Below, one piece after another: positions 8,680 through 16,157 of a stretch of DNA of 64,000 nt. Where the stretch lies: positions 1 through 64,000 of the forward strand of contig NZ_BLWI01000002.1 of the NCBI RefSeq assembly GCF_013282155.1. The letters run 5' to 3'. The stretch comes from Sulfitobacter sp. HGT1. Its GTDB lineage: Bacteria > Pseudomonadota > Alphaproteobacteria > Rhodobacterales > Rhodobacteraceae. Below the pieces are notes generated by a model. That model saw only the letters and a program-made list of their open reading frames with translations, searched no databases and was not told the DNA's origin. Positions within the stretch are counted from its first letter, which is position 1. Every line of letters begins with the position of its first letter. Both the position numbers and the translations under genes were made by a program.

Positions 8680-9540
8680 TTGGCTCAATTAGTTGCCACC
8701 TTGGCCTCGACCCACCACCCGTTTTACCTCAAGGCGACAACTGCGCCGCCCGCGGAGCAGCCACCCTTTGCGCCAGAGTGGAAGCGCAAGATCGAAGCCT
8801 ACCGTGAAACGCTGGAACGCACGAAGCCTGATATTCTGGTGATGATCGGCTCGGACCACTTCCACCAGATTTTTCTGGACAACTGCCCGCAGTTCCTGAT
8901 CGGCAAAGCGCCACGCTATGACGCGACATTCTATAATGAAGAACGCGAATTCGGCATTCCGAAATACGTGCTGGAAGGCGACGAAGACATGTCCGGCTTC
9001 ATGCACCAGAACCTGATGGATCAGGACTTTGACTTGGCATTCTCCAACGAGCTGAAGATCGACCATTCGATCATCTGCCCTATCATTACCGTACGCCCCG
9101 ACAATGACCTGCCGGTGGTGCCGATATACACAAACATTTTCGCCCCACCGCTGCCGTCGCCAAAGCGCTTTTATGAACTGGGTCGGGCAATTCGCAAAGC
9201 AATTGACGCCTACCCTTCGGACAAACGCATTGCGGCCATCGGCACGGGGCATCTTTCATTGGAACTTGGCGGACCGCGCCAGTTCATGGAAACCGGACCC
9301 GACCCCGAATTCGATCTTCAAGCGATCGAGTGGCTGCGCAACGGCGACATTGATGCGATCCTTGCCAATGTCGATCACGAAAGCATGGCCAAAAGCGGCA
9401 ACGCGACCCACGGCTTCCTGAACTTCATTCTGATGTTGGGTGTGGCCGGACCCGAAGGCGCGGATTACGTCGACAACTATGATCTGTTCCACACGATGGA
9501 AGCCTACTTTACTTGGTATCCCAAGGAGACCGCAGCATGA
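8680..9540 (+). CDS. LigB-type extradiol ring-cleavage dioxygenase, catalytic subunit
   Basis: The 286-residue protein belongs to the LigB (type II extradiol dioxygenase) superfamily, whose Fe(II) enzymes open catechol-type rings. The iron-ligand histidines are seen at H12 (ASTHHPF) and H60 (GSDHFH), with H129 (KIDHS) and the catalytic-type H191 in GTGHLSLELGG. The third ligand, Glu242 in LigB, is not obvious: the corresponding segment here reads SGNATHGFLNF (residues 239-249). Translation probably begins at TTG 8680, as AAGGAG lies seven bases upstream and no ATG is well placed. It overlaps the LigA-like gene by 4 bp, so both subunits are likely made together. The aromatic substrate is unknown. 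Confidence 0.85.
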   Translation: MAQLVATLASTHHPFYLKATTAPPAEQPPFAPEWKRKIEAYRETLERTKPDILVMIGSDHFHQIFLDNCPQFLIGKAPRYDATFYNEEREFGIPKYVLEGDEDMSGFMHQNLMDQDFDLAFSNELKIDHSIICPIITVRPDNDLPVVPIYTNIFAPPLPSPKRFYELGRAIRKAIDAYPSDKRIAAIGTGHLSLELGGPRQFMETGPDPEFDLQAIEWLRNGDIDAILANVDHESMAKSGNATHGFLNFILMLGVAGPEGADYVDNYDLFHTMEAYFTWYPKETAA

Positions 9541-9902
9541 GCAAGTATTACGTCAACAAATTCCTATTTACCGTAGATCGGGACCCCGAATACCTTAAGC
9601 GGTACACCGAAGACCCGCGCAATTTCGTCGCAACATGGGAACAGTCAATTGGACCAAGGCTAAGCGATGCAGAGATGTCCACTGTCAACGGGTTTACACC
9701 GGAAGAACGCGAAGCACTGATCAACCACGACTATGTGGCACTGTTTGAAATGGGCGCGCATTTCTTCCTGAACCTGACGATCTTCATCGGGATCTATGAT
9801 GAGCCATATATGGAAAAAAGCGGACCGCTGGCGTTTCAAAAAGAGTTCGCAGCCAAATTGCAGCATTGGGTTGGTAAGGATTATCCATCTGTCGCGACAT
9901 GA
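9537..9902 (+). CDS. LigA-like dioxygenase small subunit
   Basis: A 121-residue helical protein with the signature of the protocatechuate 4,5-dioxygenase alpha subunit (LigA) family, in particular ALINHDYVALFEMGAHFF at about residues 66-83. LigA closes the active site of LigB and has no catalytic residues of its own. The start at 9537 (MSKYYVNKF) overlaps the stop of the LigB-like gene as ATGA and is preferred to ATG 9513, which lies inside that gene. It is the last gene of the plus-strand arm, and insertion-sequence debris begins just after it. Confidence 0.8.
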   Translation: MSKYYVNKFLFTVDRDPEYLKRYTEDPRNFVATWEQSIGPRLSDAEMSTVNGFTPEEREALINHDYVALFEMGAHFFLNLTIFIGIYDEPYMEKSGPLAFQKEFAAKLQHWVGKDYPSVAT

Positions 9903-10118
9903 ACTAACCCTTTGAAGACAAATATTAGTCTTTCCCAAACTATGGGGCCACTGGGACGTGATCCTTGCGGCAGCATGACTTCCACCGATTGGCGCAAATG
10001 GTGCTGTCAGACAAATGCGAACCAGTCTCTGTTCTTCAGCAACCTCAATCTGTCAGGCTGCGCAGAGACCGCGCCACTCGGCCAGAGCAGCGGCGCGGTT
10101 CTTCGCGAGCCAAAAGCC
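9903..10118 (+). other. IS3 left-hand debris with trace of orfA
   Basis: This stretch carries no intact gene. Its last 33 bases (about 10090-10122) read AARFFASQKP and stop, in the frame and position expected for the end of an IS3-type orfA (the common AAAFFA ending), with the TGA overlapping the GTG of orfB. Upstream of that nothing resembles the helix-turn-helix of orfA, so most of orfA and the left end of the element appear to be lost. No left inverted repeat matching the right flank was recognised. Confidence 0.45.
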
Positions 10119-11017
10119 GTGAGGTTCAGGTTTGTGGAAGAGCACCGAGATCAGTTTCCGACAGAGCGCTTGTGTCATGCTATGGAGGTCAGCGCGCGCG
10201 GATTGCGGGCTTTCCGCAGTCGGCCAGCCAGCCGCAGGCAGCGATCGGATCTTGTTGCGTTGGCGCATATCAAGGAACAGTCACGCCTCAGTCTGGGCAG
10301 CTACGGACGCCCACGGATGACCGAAGAGCTGAAGGAGATCGGATTGGATATCGGTCACCGCCGTGTTGGCCGTTTGATGCGCCAGAACGGCATATCGGTG
10401 GTGCGAACGCGCAAACATAAAGTCACAACGGATAGCAACCACAAGTTCAACATTGCACCAAACCTGCTAGATCGCGACTTTGTGGCTGAGCGCCCGAACC
10501 AGAAATGGGCTGGTGACATCAGTTACGTCTGGACAGGTGACGGGTGGCTGTATTTGGCCGTGATCCTGGACCTGCATTCCCGACGCGTTATCGGCTGGGC
10601 CGTTAGCAATCGCATGAAACGCGATCTGGCGATCCGGGCGTTAAAAATGGCTATAGCATTCTGCTCACCGCCCAAAGGCTGCGTCCATCACACAGATCGT
10701 GGGTCGCAATATTGCTCTCACGACTATCAGAAGATCCTGCGCCAACACGGGTTCACCGTGTCCATGAGCGGCAAAGGGAATTGTTATGATAATGCCGCCC
10801 CCTCCCGGCAGCATGCTTTGCATGCGCCTGCCGGGCAATGGTCGAGACGTTCTTCAAAACCATCAAGGCTGAACTGATCTGGCGGAGGTCATGGGAAACA
10901 CGGCGGCAGGCTGAAATGGCGATCTTCGACTACATCAACGGCTTCTACAAACCGCGCTGCCGCCACTCAGCACTGGGCTGGAAAAGCCCCGTCGCTTTCG
11001 AACGGAAAGTGGCTTGA
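10119..11017 (+). pseudogene. IS3-family transposase orfB, frameshifted by a 38-nt insert
   Basis: The reading frame shows an IS3/IS150-type OrfB: HTH_21-like region (LGSYGRPRMTEELKEIG), then the integrase core with the first aspartate in GDISYVW and the second in HHTDRGSQY, up to GNCYDNA. There 38 extra bases (10800-10837) interrupt the gene and shift the frame. The missing end, with the catalytic glutamate (MVETFFKTIKAEL) and the typical tail RHSALGWKSPVAFERK, continues in another frame from 10838 to the TGA at 11015-11017. With orfA also missing, the element is probably inactive on its own. It separates the catabolic cluster from the nuclease and metal genes. Confidence 0.85.
10800..10837. 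repeat. Palindromic insert within IS3 orfB
   Basis: The 38 bases that separate GNCYDNAA from MVETFF contain an almost perfect hairpin: CCCGGCAG CATGC (10804-10816), loop TTT, GCATG (10820-10824), a three-base bulge CGC, then CTGCCGGG (10828-10835). Without it the conserved transposase frame joins exactly. It looks like a small palindromic (REP/RPE-like) element. If it were 39 bases long the reading frame would be open, so a one-base loss may have caused the frameshift. Confidence 0.75.
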
Positions 11018-11183
11018 ACGAGCGCTTGGGGCGGCACAAAAGCGCGACAGGTCCACACGGTCCAAAGGAGACATGTAATTACAACAGACTATGCTGCGGT
11101 ACGGTCCGTCAAACCGGACATTCACTTAAGCAAAATATAAGGGCCGTAAGTCAACCCATCGAAGAGGCAAACGGTTGTCGCTA

Positions 11184-12254
11184 CTATTCGGATGGTGCGA
11201 ACTGGATTCTCTGATCAGGGAATGCGTCACGAAGGTTTTTCATTGCCTGAAGCCAATTTGATCCGCCCCACTGATTAATAAAAGCGTAAGTGCAATTCTC
11301 GAAGTGGAGGAGTTCCTCATCGCCACAGAAAAACCGGGTGCGATCAAAACTACGTCCCATCTTTTGCCGCTTTTCTTGTGCAAGGAGATAGAATTCGTTC
11401 GCACTCACTTCGCCATTGACTGAAACGAGAGCACGATCAATAGACCGCCCAAGGTGTTCTGCAACCTTCTTCGGGGCGACGCCTTGCTCGACGAGGTAGC
11501 GGAACGTTTGATAGATGGCATGCCGCTTGCGCAACCCAGATATCTTACGTTCACCGAGAATTATATCGTAGCTGGTCCAGTCTCGGGTGTCCGAGCGCGC
11601 CTCTCGCTCCTTACGCTTCTTCTTGGTTACTCGGACCTGGTATTCCGCCATCTCCGGGAGCGGGATGATCTGCTGGACATCCACGAAAACTCGACTGTCG
11701 TATTTGTAAGGCTGGAGCCGCACACATCGGATGTCGATACCGCGCTCGATGAGCCAAAGAACCGATGTCGTCAATTCGAGAGCGAACTCGGCTGAGGCCA
11801 GAACGATCCGAACGTCTTGGGCGAACGCATCCTCGTCAGGCTCTTCCCACCCGAGGAAATCGAGCAACTCAGCTCGCGCATCGGTATCGGAATTGCCGAT
11901 CTGTGCCTGATAATGATCGAAGACGTCGGCGGCCTGATCAAAGGTCATGGTCGAGACCATCGCGGCATAGCGGATCGCCTGGAGTTCCATATGGCCGCCA
12001 TCTTCCGTTCGCTTGAGCTCGATCACAACGAGGTTCGCATCGCGGTCGATGCCGAGGAGGTCGATGCGCCGACGCGATTCGTCCCAGTCTCCGAACTCCT
12101 CCGCGATCACCAGCGTGTCGGGTGCGACGACTGAGATGTTCGCTCGGAGAAGACGCTGAAGATCTCGCCGCTCCTGCATCTGCATTTGGCTGAATGTGGT
12201 CTTGATCAGAGGACGAATTTCTTCTGTGGCAAACTCGTAGATTGGCATTTGCAA
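11184..12254 (-). CDS. NucS-like PD-(D/E)XK nuclease domain protein
   Basis: A 356-residue protein with a nuclease-type core near the N-terminus: D65 (RRIDLLGID), the E-x-K of VIELKR (E79, K81) and a RecB-like QxxxY (Q92, Y96 in LQAIRYAAM). This resembles the endonuclease NucS/DUF91 C-terminal domain, here without the NucS N-terminal half. The rest is an uncharacterised, basic region rich in Lys/Arg near residue 215. The start may be TTG 12254 (AAGG six bases upstream) or ATG 12248. It lies between IS debris and the metal module, pointing to horizontally acquired DNA. A role in phage or plasmid defence is possible but only inferred from location. Confidence 0.7.
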   Translation of the reverse strand: MQMPIYEFATEEIRPLIKTTFSQMQMQERRDLQRLLRANISVVAPDTLVIAEEFGDWDESRRRIDLLGIDRDANLVVIELKRTEDGGHMELQAIRYAAMVSTMTFDQAADVFDHYQAQIGNSDTDARAELLDFLGWEEPDEDAFAQDVRIVLASAEFALELTTSVLWLIERGIDIRCVRLQPYKYDSRVFVDVQQIIPLPEMAEYQVRVTKKKRKEREARSDTRDWTSYDIILGERKISGLRKRHAIYQTFRYLVEQGVAPKKVAEHLGRSIDRALVSVNGEVSANEFYLLAQEKRQKMGRSFDRTRFFCGDEELLHFENCTYAFINQWGGSNWLQAMKNLRDAFPDQRIQFAPSE

Positions 12255-12271
12255 TTCTTACCTTTCTGGGT

Positions 12272-12484
12272 TCACCACCATTCAATCGCAGCGCAAGCCG
12301 ACGGGCAAGCGCCATCGGCACTCGCGGCCCAAACCTGCCCTTCGCCAGTCAGAGCGATGCTGCGACGCAGCCAGTCAAAGCGGCCATTCGTGAACCGCGC
12401 AGCATTTTGTTGGATGAAACGCCGTTCAGCGGACTCTGCTACCGTTAACTGGTCGTCTTCCGATGGCTGCTTTTTGGAAATCAC
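12272..12484 (-). CDS. Small hypothetical protein, possibly coupled to MFS gene
   Basis: A 70-codon frame starts with GTG whose last bases form the stop of the MFS gene (GTGA overlap), an arrangement that often marks a coupled gene. The product (MISKKQPSEDDQLTVAESAE at the start, a Trp-rich end) has no family that I recognise. It has a polar first half and no membrane segment. The overlap is the only support, and the frame could be chance. Confidence 0.25.
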   Translation of the reverse strand: MISKKQPSEDDQLTVAESAERRFIQQNAARFTNGRFDWLRRSIALTGEGQVWAASADGACPSACAAIEWW

Positions 12485-13797
12485 AGTCTTGGCCAGTGCT
12501 GATGATAGTCATCAATGACAATCGGGTGGCTATGTGTTCGGCCATTCTGAACATGCGGGTGGTCTGCTGGCAGGTCTTCATGCGTATGTTCAAAAGCTCC
12601 AGAGTCGTCCCGCGTCCAAAGGATGACCCCGCTTATCATCCCAATTGCCGCAAGCAATGCAAGGACAGCAAAGGCCATTGTTGGCCCGGCGACCGTGATC
12701 AGCCATCCTGCAAGCGGATATGTGATAAGCCAGCAAGCGTGTGACAAAGCAAACTGAGCAGCATAGACGGCAGGCCGATCTTCGGCATGTGCGGATCGCT
12801 TGAGCAGCCGTCCCGATGGGGTCAGCACTACAGAATAACCGATCCCGATGATCAGCCAGCCCGCGAGAAGCGGGAGCCATTGTGTGTCGTAGATGAGTGA
12901 CATCAGAGACAGGCTTAGAAGCGAGACAACAAGCACAGCGGCTCCGCCGATCATCACCGAGCGGTCGGGGCAGTTGTCCAAAAGTCGGGGTAGCAAAAGG
13001 GCCGCCAGCATCGACCCGCCGCCAAAGGCACCAAGAGCTATTGCTACTTGAGTGTCGCCAAGGCTCAGATCGGAGCGGACCAGAACCACGGTATTCACCA
13101 GCACCATCGCGCCCGCCGCCGCTGCTGCGAGGTTGAGCGACAAAAGCCCACGCAGGCGCGGCGTGGCGAGATATATCCGCATCCCCCGTGTGGTGCGGTC
13201 ATAGATCCCCCTTGACGCCGTTGGTTGCGGGCTGGGCAGCAGGACTGACACGACCAGCAAGGCCGACCCGACAAACCCGATCACAGTGCCGACAAACAAC
13301 ACGTGATAGCTGACGAAGGTCAGCAGGATCGCGGCCAGCATCGGGCTGATGATATTTTCAAGGTCATAGGCCAGCCGGGAAAGTGACAAGGCACGGGTGT
13401 ATCGGTCTTCCTCTGGCAAGATGTCGGGGATTGTGGCCTGAAACGTCGGCGTGAAGGCGGCAGAGGCGGACTGAAGCACAAAAATCAGGATGTAAGCCTG
13501 CCATACATCGGTCACGAAGGGCAAGCAAAGCGCCACTGCGGCCCGGATTAGATCAAGGCTGACCAGCATGGTCCGGCGTGGCCAGCGATTGGCAAAGGCT
13601 CCGGCGATTGGGGCTATGCCGACATAGGCCACCATCTTGATCGTGAAGATGGTTCCCAAAACCAGACCGGCCCGTTCACCTGATAGATCATATGCCAAAA
13701 GCCCCAGTGCAATAGTGGCCAGGCCGGTGCCGAGCAGCGCCACGATTTGTGCCAGGAACAGGTGCCGGTAGGTGCGGTCAGCGAGAACAGAAAGCAT
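12481..13797 (-). CDS. MFS transporter with histidine-rich tail (probable metal exporter)
   Basis: The 438-residue protein has about twelve membrane segments of the major facilitator superfamily and starts directly with helix 1 (YRHLFLAQIVALLGTGL). The C-terminal 37 residues contain four His-x-His pairs (EHTHE, DHPHV, THSHP, YHQHW), which suggests binding of nickel, cobalt, copper or zinc on the cytoplasmic side, as in NreB-type exporters. It lies 9 bp downstream of a CsoR/RcnR-type repressor gene and is probably controlled by it. The metal cannot be decided from sequence. The GAGGGATC stretch precedes the ATG start. Confidence 0.82.
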   Translation of the reverse strand: MLSVLADRTYRHLFLAQIVALLGTGLATIALGLLAYDLSGERAGLVLGTIFTIKMVAYVGIAPIAGAFANRWPRRTMLVSLDLIRAAVALCLPFVTDVWQAYILIFVLQSASAAFTPTFQATIPDILPEEDRYTRALSLSRLAYDLENIISPMLAAILLTFVSYHVLFVGTVIGFVGSALLVVSVLLPSPQPTASRGIYDRTTRGMRIYLATPRLRGLLSLNLAAAAAGAMVLVNTVVLVRSDLSLGDTQVAIALGAFGGGSMLAALLLPRLLDNCPDRSVMIGGAAVLVVSLLSLSLMSLIYDTQWLPLLAGWLIIGIGYSVVLTPSGRLLKRSAHAEDRPAVYAAQFALSHACWLITYPLAGWLITVAGPTMAFAVLALLAAIGMISGVILWTRDDSGAFEHTHEDLPADHPHVQNGRTHSHPIVIDDYHQHWPRL

Positions 13798-13806
13798 AAT
13801 GATCCC

Positions 13807-14079
13807 TCAGAGGTATTTAATAATCGCTTTGAACTCTGCCGCGACAGGAGAACCGCTGGAGCCAGTCTGCGCGGTATCGAGGCAATGATCTATATGGTCT
13901 TGGATCAATGTGCGTTTGGCTTGCTGGATCGCCTTCTCAACGGCATGAAGTTGCTGTGCGATGTCGGTGCAAGGCTGCGCATCTTCAATCATATTAATGA
14001 CGCTTAACAGATGTCCATTGGCACGTTTCAGCCGCTTGACGATTGCCGGATGGGTTGCATGAGGTGCATGTTTTGTCAT
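13807..14079 (-). CDS. CsoR/RcnR family metal-sensing repressor
   Basis: The 90-residue all-helical protein belongs to the DUF156 family of metal-responsive repressors. Metal-site residues are C37 (QPCTDI), H62 and C66 (DHIDHC), with the same spacing as C36-H61-C65 of the Cu(I) sensor CsoR; the position equivalent to RcnR His64 is a cysteine. His4 and His7 flank the site of the RcnR N-terminal ligand, so an InrS-like nickel site is also possible. These repressors leave a G/C-tract operator on metal binding. One such tract lies 10 bp upstream of its own start. It heads the exporter operon. Confidence 0.9.
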   Translation of the reverse strand: MTKHAPHATHPAIVKRLKRANGHLLSVINMIEDAQPCTDIAQQLHAVEKAIQQAKRTLIQDHIDHCLDTAQTGSSGSPVAAEFKAIIKYL

Positions 14080-14088
14080 ATCAAACAG

Positions 14089-14108
14089 GTAACCCCCCTG
14101 GGGGGATG
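14089..14108. promoter_or_regulatory. CsoR/InrS-type operator (C6-T-G6)
   Basis: The sequence GTAACCCCCCTGGGGGGATG lies in the 64-bp divergent gap between the repressor gene and the His-rich gene. It is a two-tract inverted repeat (C6, one base, G6) as bound by CsoR and InrS-type regulators, unlike the single G-tract of RcnR sites. Placed between two divergent genes, it could control both. Confidence 0.7.
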
Positions 14109-14143
14109 AGGCAAGTGGGCCAAGACCTGCGGAAAAGAGTGGG

Positions 14144-14503
14144 ATGACACGGATAGTGACGGGCTATTTGAGAATTGTGCTGACCATCGCTTTCGCGGTG
14201 GGCATAATCTTGTCATCCAATTCCCGCATGGTCTCTCACGATATCACCGAACTGGCAAAGATCGTGACCGAGCATCACGCCGAGATCGCGGATCACGGCC
14301 ATGCCCACGAGGACATCATTGATGTGATGCATGCCTATCATGGACACGCCCATGATGTAGCAGACCACGACCATAACATTGCATTCCTGCCGCCTCGCAC
14401 GCCATCAGGTATGGTGTTGCCGACACGAACGCATTGGGCATTGGCAAGCTATGCCATGCCGGATCGCAGGGGCTTCAATCTGGATCGACCTCCGCGCGTG
14501 TGA
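14144..14503 (+). CDS. Histidine-rich secreted or membrane-anchored small protein
   Basis: A 119-residue protein with one N-terminal hydrophobic segment (GYLRIVLTIAFAVGIILSS) followed by a histidine-rich region that includes two copies of HGHAH and about a dozen histidines between residues 30 and 80. It is probably exported or anchored on the periplasmic side and binds a transition metal. No named family is recognised. It is divergent from the CsoR-like gene across the operator and leads the HupE-like and anchor genes, which fits a metal-response role. The Shine-Dalgarno is weak. Confidence 0.6.
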   Translation: MTRIVTGYLRIVLTIAFAVGIILSSNSRMVSHDITELAKIVTEHHAEIADHGHAHEDIIDVMHAYHGHAHDVADHDHNIAFLPPRTPSGMVLPTRTHWALASYAMPDRRGFNLDRPPRV

Positions 14504-14557
14504 TGCTGCGCCCTTTAGGCGCTGTCATCCCACACTTTTACAAAGCGGAAAATCACA

Positions 14558-15292
14558 ATGATACACAACCGATCCTACGGGTCGAGGCATCTGTTGCATC
14601 CTATGCGGCAATCCCTGATCCTAATGGCAATGGTCCTGTTGGCGTTGCTCGCCTTTGCGGCCACGGCCTATGCCCATGCCGTCACCGAAGGCGACAAGGG
14701 CTATATCCAGGAGGTCAGCGGCATGAAGCTGATCCCGTTCATGTATCTGGGGGCCAAACACATGGTCACCGGATACGACCATCTGCTGTTCCTCTTCGGC
14801 GTCGTCTTCTTCCTCTACAAGATGAAGCACGTCGCTATCTACGTCAGTCTGTTCGCCATTGGCCATTCAACAACGATGTTGGCCGGGGTCTATTTCGGCT
14901 GGAATGTCAGCGCCTACCTCATCGACGCCATCATCGGGCTGTCGGTGGTCTACAAAGCGCTGGACAATCTTGGAGCTTACCAGCGGTGGTTCGGATTCCA
15001 ACCCAACACCAAGGCCGCCACCGTGATCTTTGGCTTCTTTCACGGGCTGGGTCTTGCAACCAAAATCCTGGAATATGATATCGCGCAGGACGGCCTGATC
15101 CCTAACCTGCTGGCCTTCAACGTCGGCGTCGAGATTGGTCAGTTGATCGCCCTCGCCATGATCCTGATTATCATGGGCTATTGGCGCAAGACCACTGGCT
15201 TCTGGAAACACGCTTACACCGCAAATGTCGTAATGATGTCGGCCGGGTTCATTCTGATCGGATATCAGATGACCGGCTACTTCGTCGCCTGA
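14558..15292 (+). CDS. HupE/UreJ family membrane protein
   Basis: The 244-residue protein begins with a signal-like segment ending in TAYAHA and has six to seven membrane helices. Conserved histidine motifs of the HupE/UreJ_2 group are present: GYDHLLFLFG, FAIGHSTTM and FGFFHGLGLA. Relatives next to hydrogenase and urease genes are thought to move nickel; here there is neither enzyme, and the neighbours are a CsoR-like repressor, an exporter and a His-rich protein. A transport or periplasmic metal-handling role is therefore likely. The start at 14558 is preferred because GGAAAA precedes it, while the internal ATG (residue 16) has no clear ribosome site. Confidence 0.8.
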   Translation: MIHNRSYGSRHLLHPMRQSLILMAMVLLALLAFAATAYAHAVTEGDKGYIQEVSGMKLIPFMYLGAKHMVTGYDHLLFLFGVVFFLYKMKHVAIYVSLFAIGHSTTMLAGVYFGWNVSAYLIDAIIGLSVVYKALDNLGAYQRWFGFQPNTKAATVIFGFFHGLGLATKILEYDIAQDGLIPNLLAFNVGVEIGQLIALAMILIIMGYWRKTTGFWKHAYTANVVMMSAGFILIGYQMTGYFVA

Positions 15293-15312
15293 TCCCTTTG
15301 GAGAACAAGAAA

Positions 15313-15948
15313 ATGCATAATGGAAACAAACCAAATCTTGATGACTTGCCAACCTCGGCACAACTTATCAAATCAACGATTATCGCCGCCGTCGCGGCTG
15401 TCGTGATCCTCGTGACTGTCGTCCTGCCGTCGGAATACGGGATTGATCCAACGGGCATCGGTAAGGCCGTGGGGCTGGCTGAAATGGGCGAGATCAAGGT
15501 CCAGCTTGCCGAAGAGGCGGAAGCCGACCGCCTGCTGGAGCTTCAAAACAACGGGACGGTTGAAGAACAACCCAATCTCGGCGGCGGGTTCTTCAGCGTC
15601 TTTGTCGGTGCAGCCCACGCACAAACAACCAAACCGGAATGGACGGATCAATACAGCGTCACGCTGACCCCCGGCGAAGGCATCGAGGCCAAGCTGGTCA
15701 TGGAAGAAGGGGCTGAGGCGGAGTTCCACTGGGTTGCTGAAAATGGCGTCGTCAACTTCGACCTGCACGGCGACGGTAGCGGACAGAACATCAGCTACCA
15801 AAAGGGCCGCGCTGTTGCGGGTGATGAAGGCGTTCTGACCGCAGCGTTCGCCGGCAATCACGGCTGGTTCTGGCGCAACCGCGATGGGCAGGATGTCACG
15901 GTCACGCTTTATGTTCGTGGCGATTACAGCGAGATGAAGCTGCCATAA
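15313..15948 (+). CDS. Transmembrane anchor protein
   Basis: The 211-residue protein has a short polar N-terminus, one membrane segment (residues about 20-42, IIAAVAAVVILVTVVLP) and a large periplasmic domain with WFWRNRDGQDVTVTLYV near the end. Proteins of this kind are annotated as transmembrane anchor proteins beside HupE/UreJ-like genes. The start at 15313 follows GGAGAAC and lies 20 bp after the HupE-like gene, so the two are probably cotranscribed. A longer reading frame from 15181 overlaps the previous gene and is unlikely. The function is unknown; a partnership with the HupE-like protein is inferred. Confidence 0.75.
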   Translation: MHNGNKPNLDDLPTSAQLIKSTIIAAVAAVVILVTVVLPSEYGIDPTGIGKAVGLAEMGEIKVQLAEEAEADRLLELQNNGTVEEQPNLGGGFFSVFVGAAHAQTTKPEWTDQYSVTLTPGEGIEAKLVMEEGAEAEFHWVAENGVVNFDLHGDGSGQNISYQKGRAVAGDEGVLTAAFAGNHGWFWRNRDGQDVTVTLYVRGDYSEMKLP

Positions 15949-16157
15949 GAGAAAGGCGGCCCCTGTCGCAGGGTGGGGGCCGGCCATTGCTCTAATGCGA
16001 CTTTAGCCGCGTCGCAGAAAATCGGTAAAATGGGCTTATTGCGTTGGAAAAGTCGTTGTAGATTGGCAGTCGAACTGCCACGCATGCATGGGCATAGGCT
16101 TCTTGTTCCGCCCAATATGAGGGGCGGTTCGCTGATTGGGTGATTTGCTGGTTTAGA
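15949..16157. other. Non-coding gap before IS1182 remnant
   Basis: No gene is supported here. A GC-rich stem (GGCCCC at about 15959, GGGGCC at about 15976) just after the anchor gene may end its transcript, but no U-tract follows. The remainder may include the right end of the degraded insertion sequence. Confidence 0.3.

Noticed and set aside
11014-11214. 66-codon frame after the IS3 element
   Set aside because: Overlaps the transposase end and the nuclease gene end; no ribosome site or similarity.
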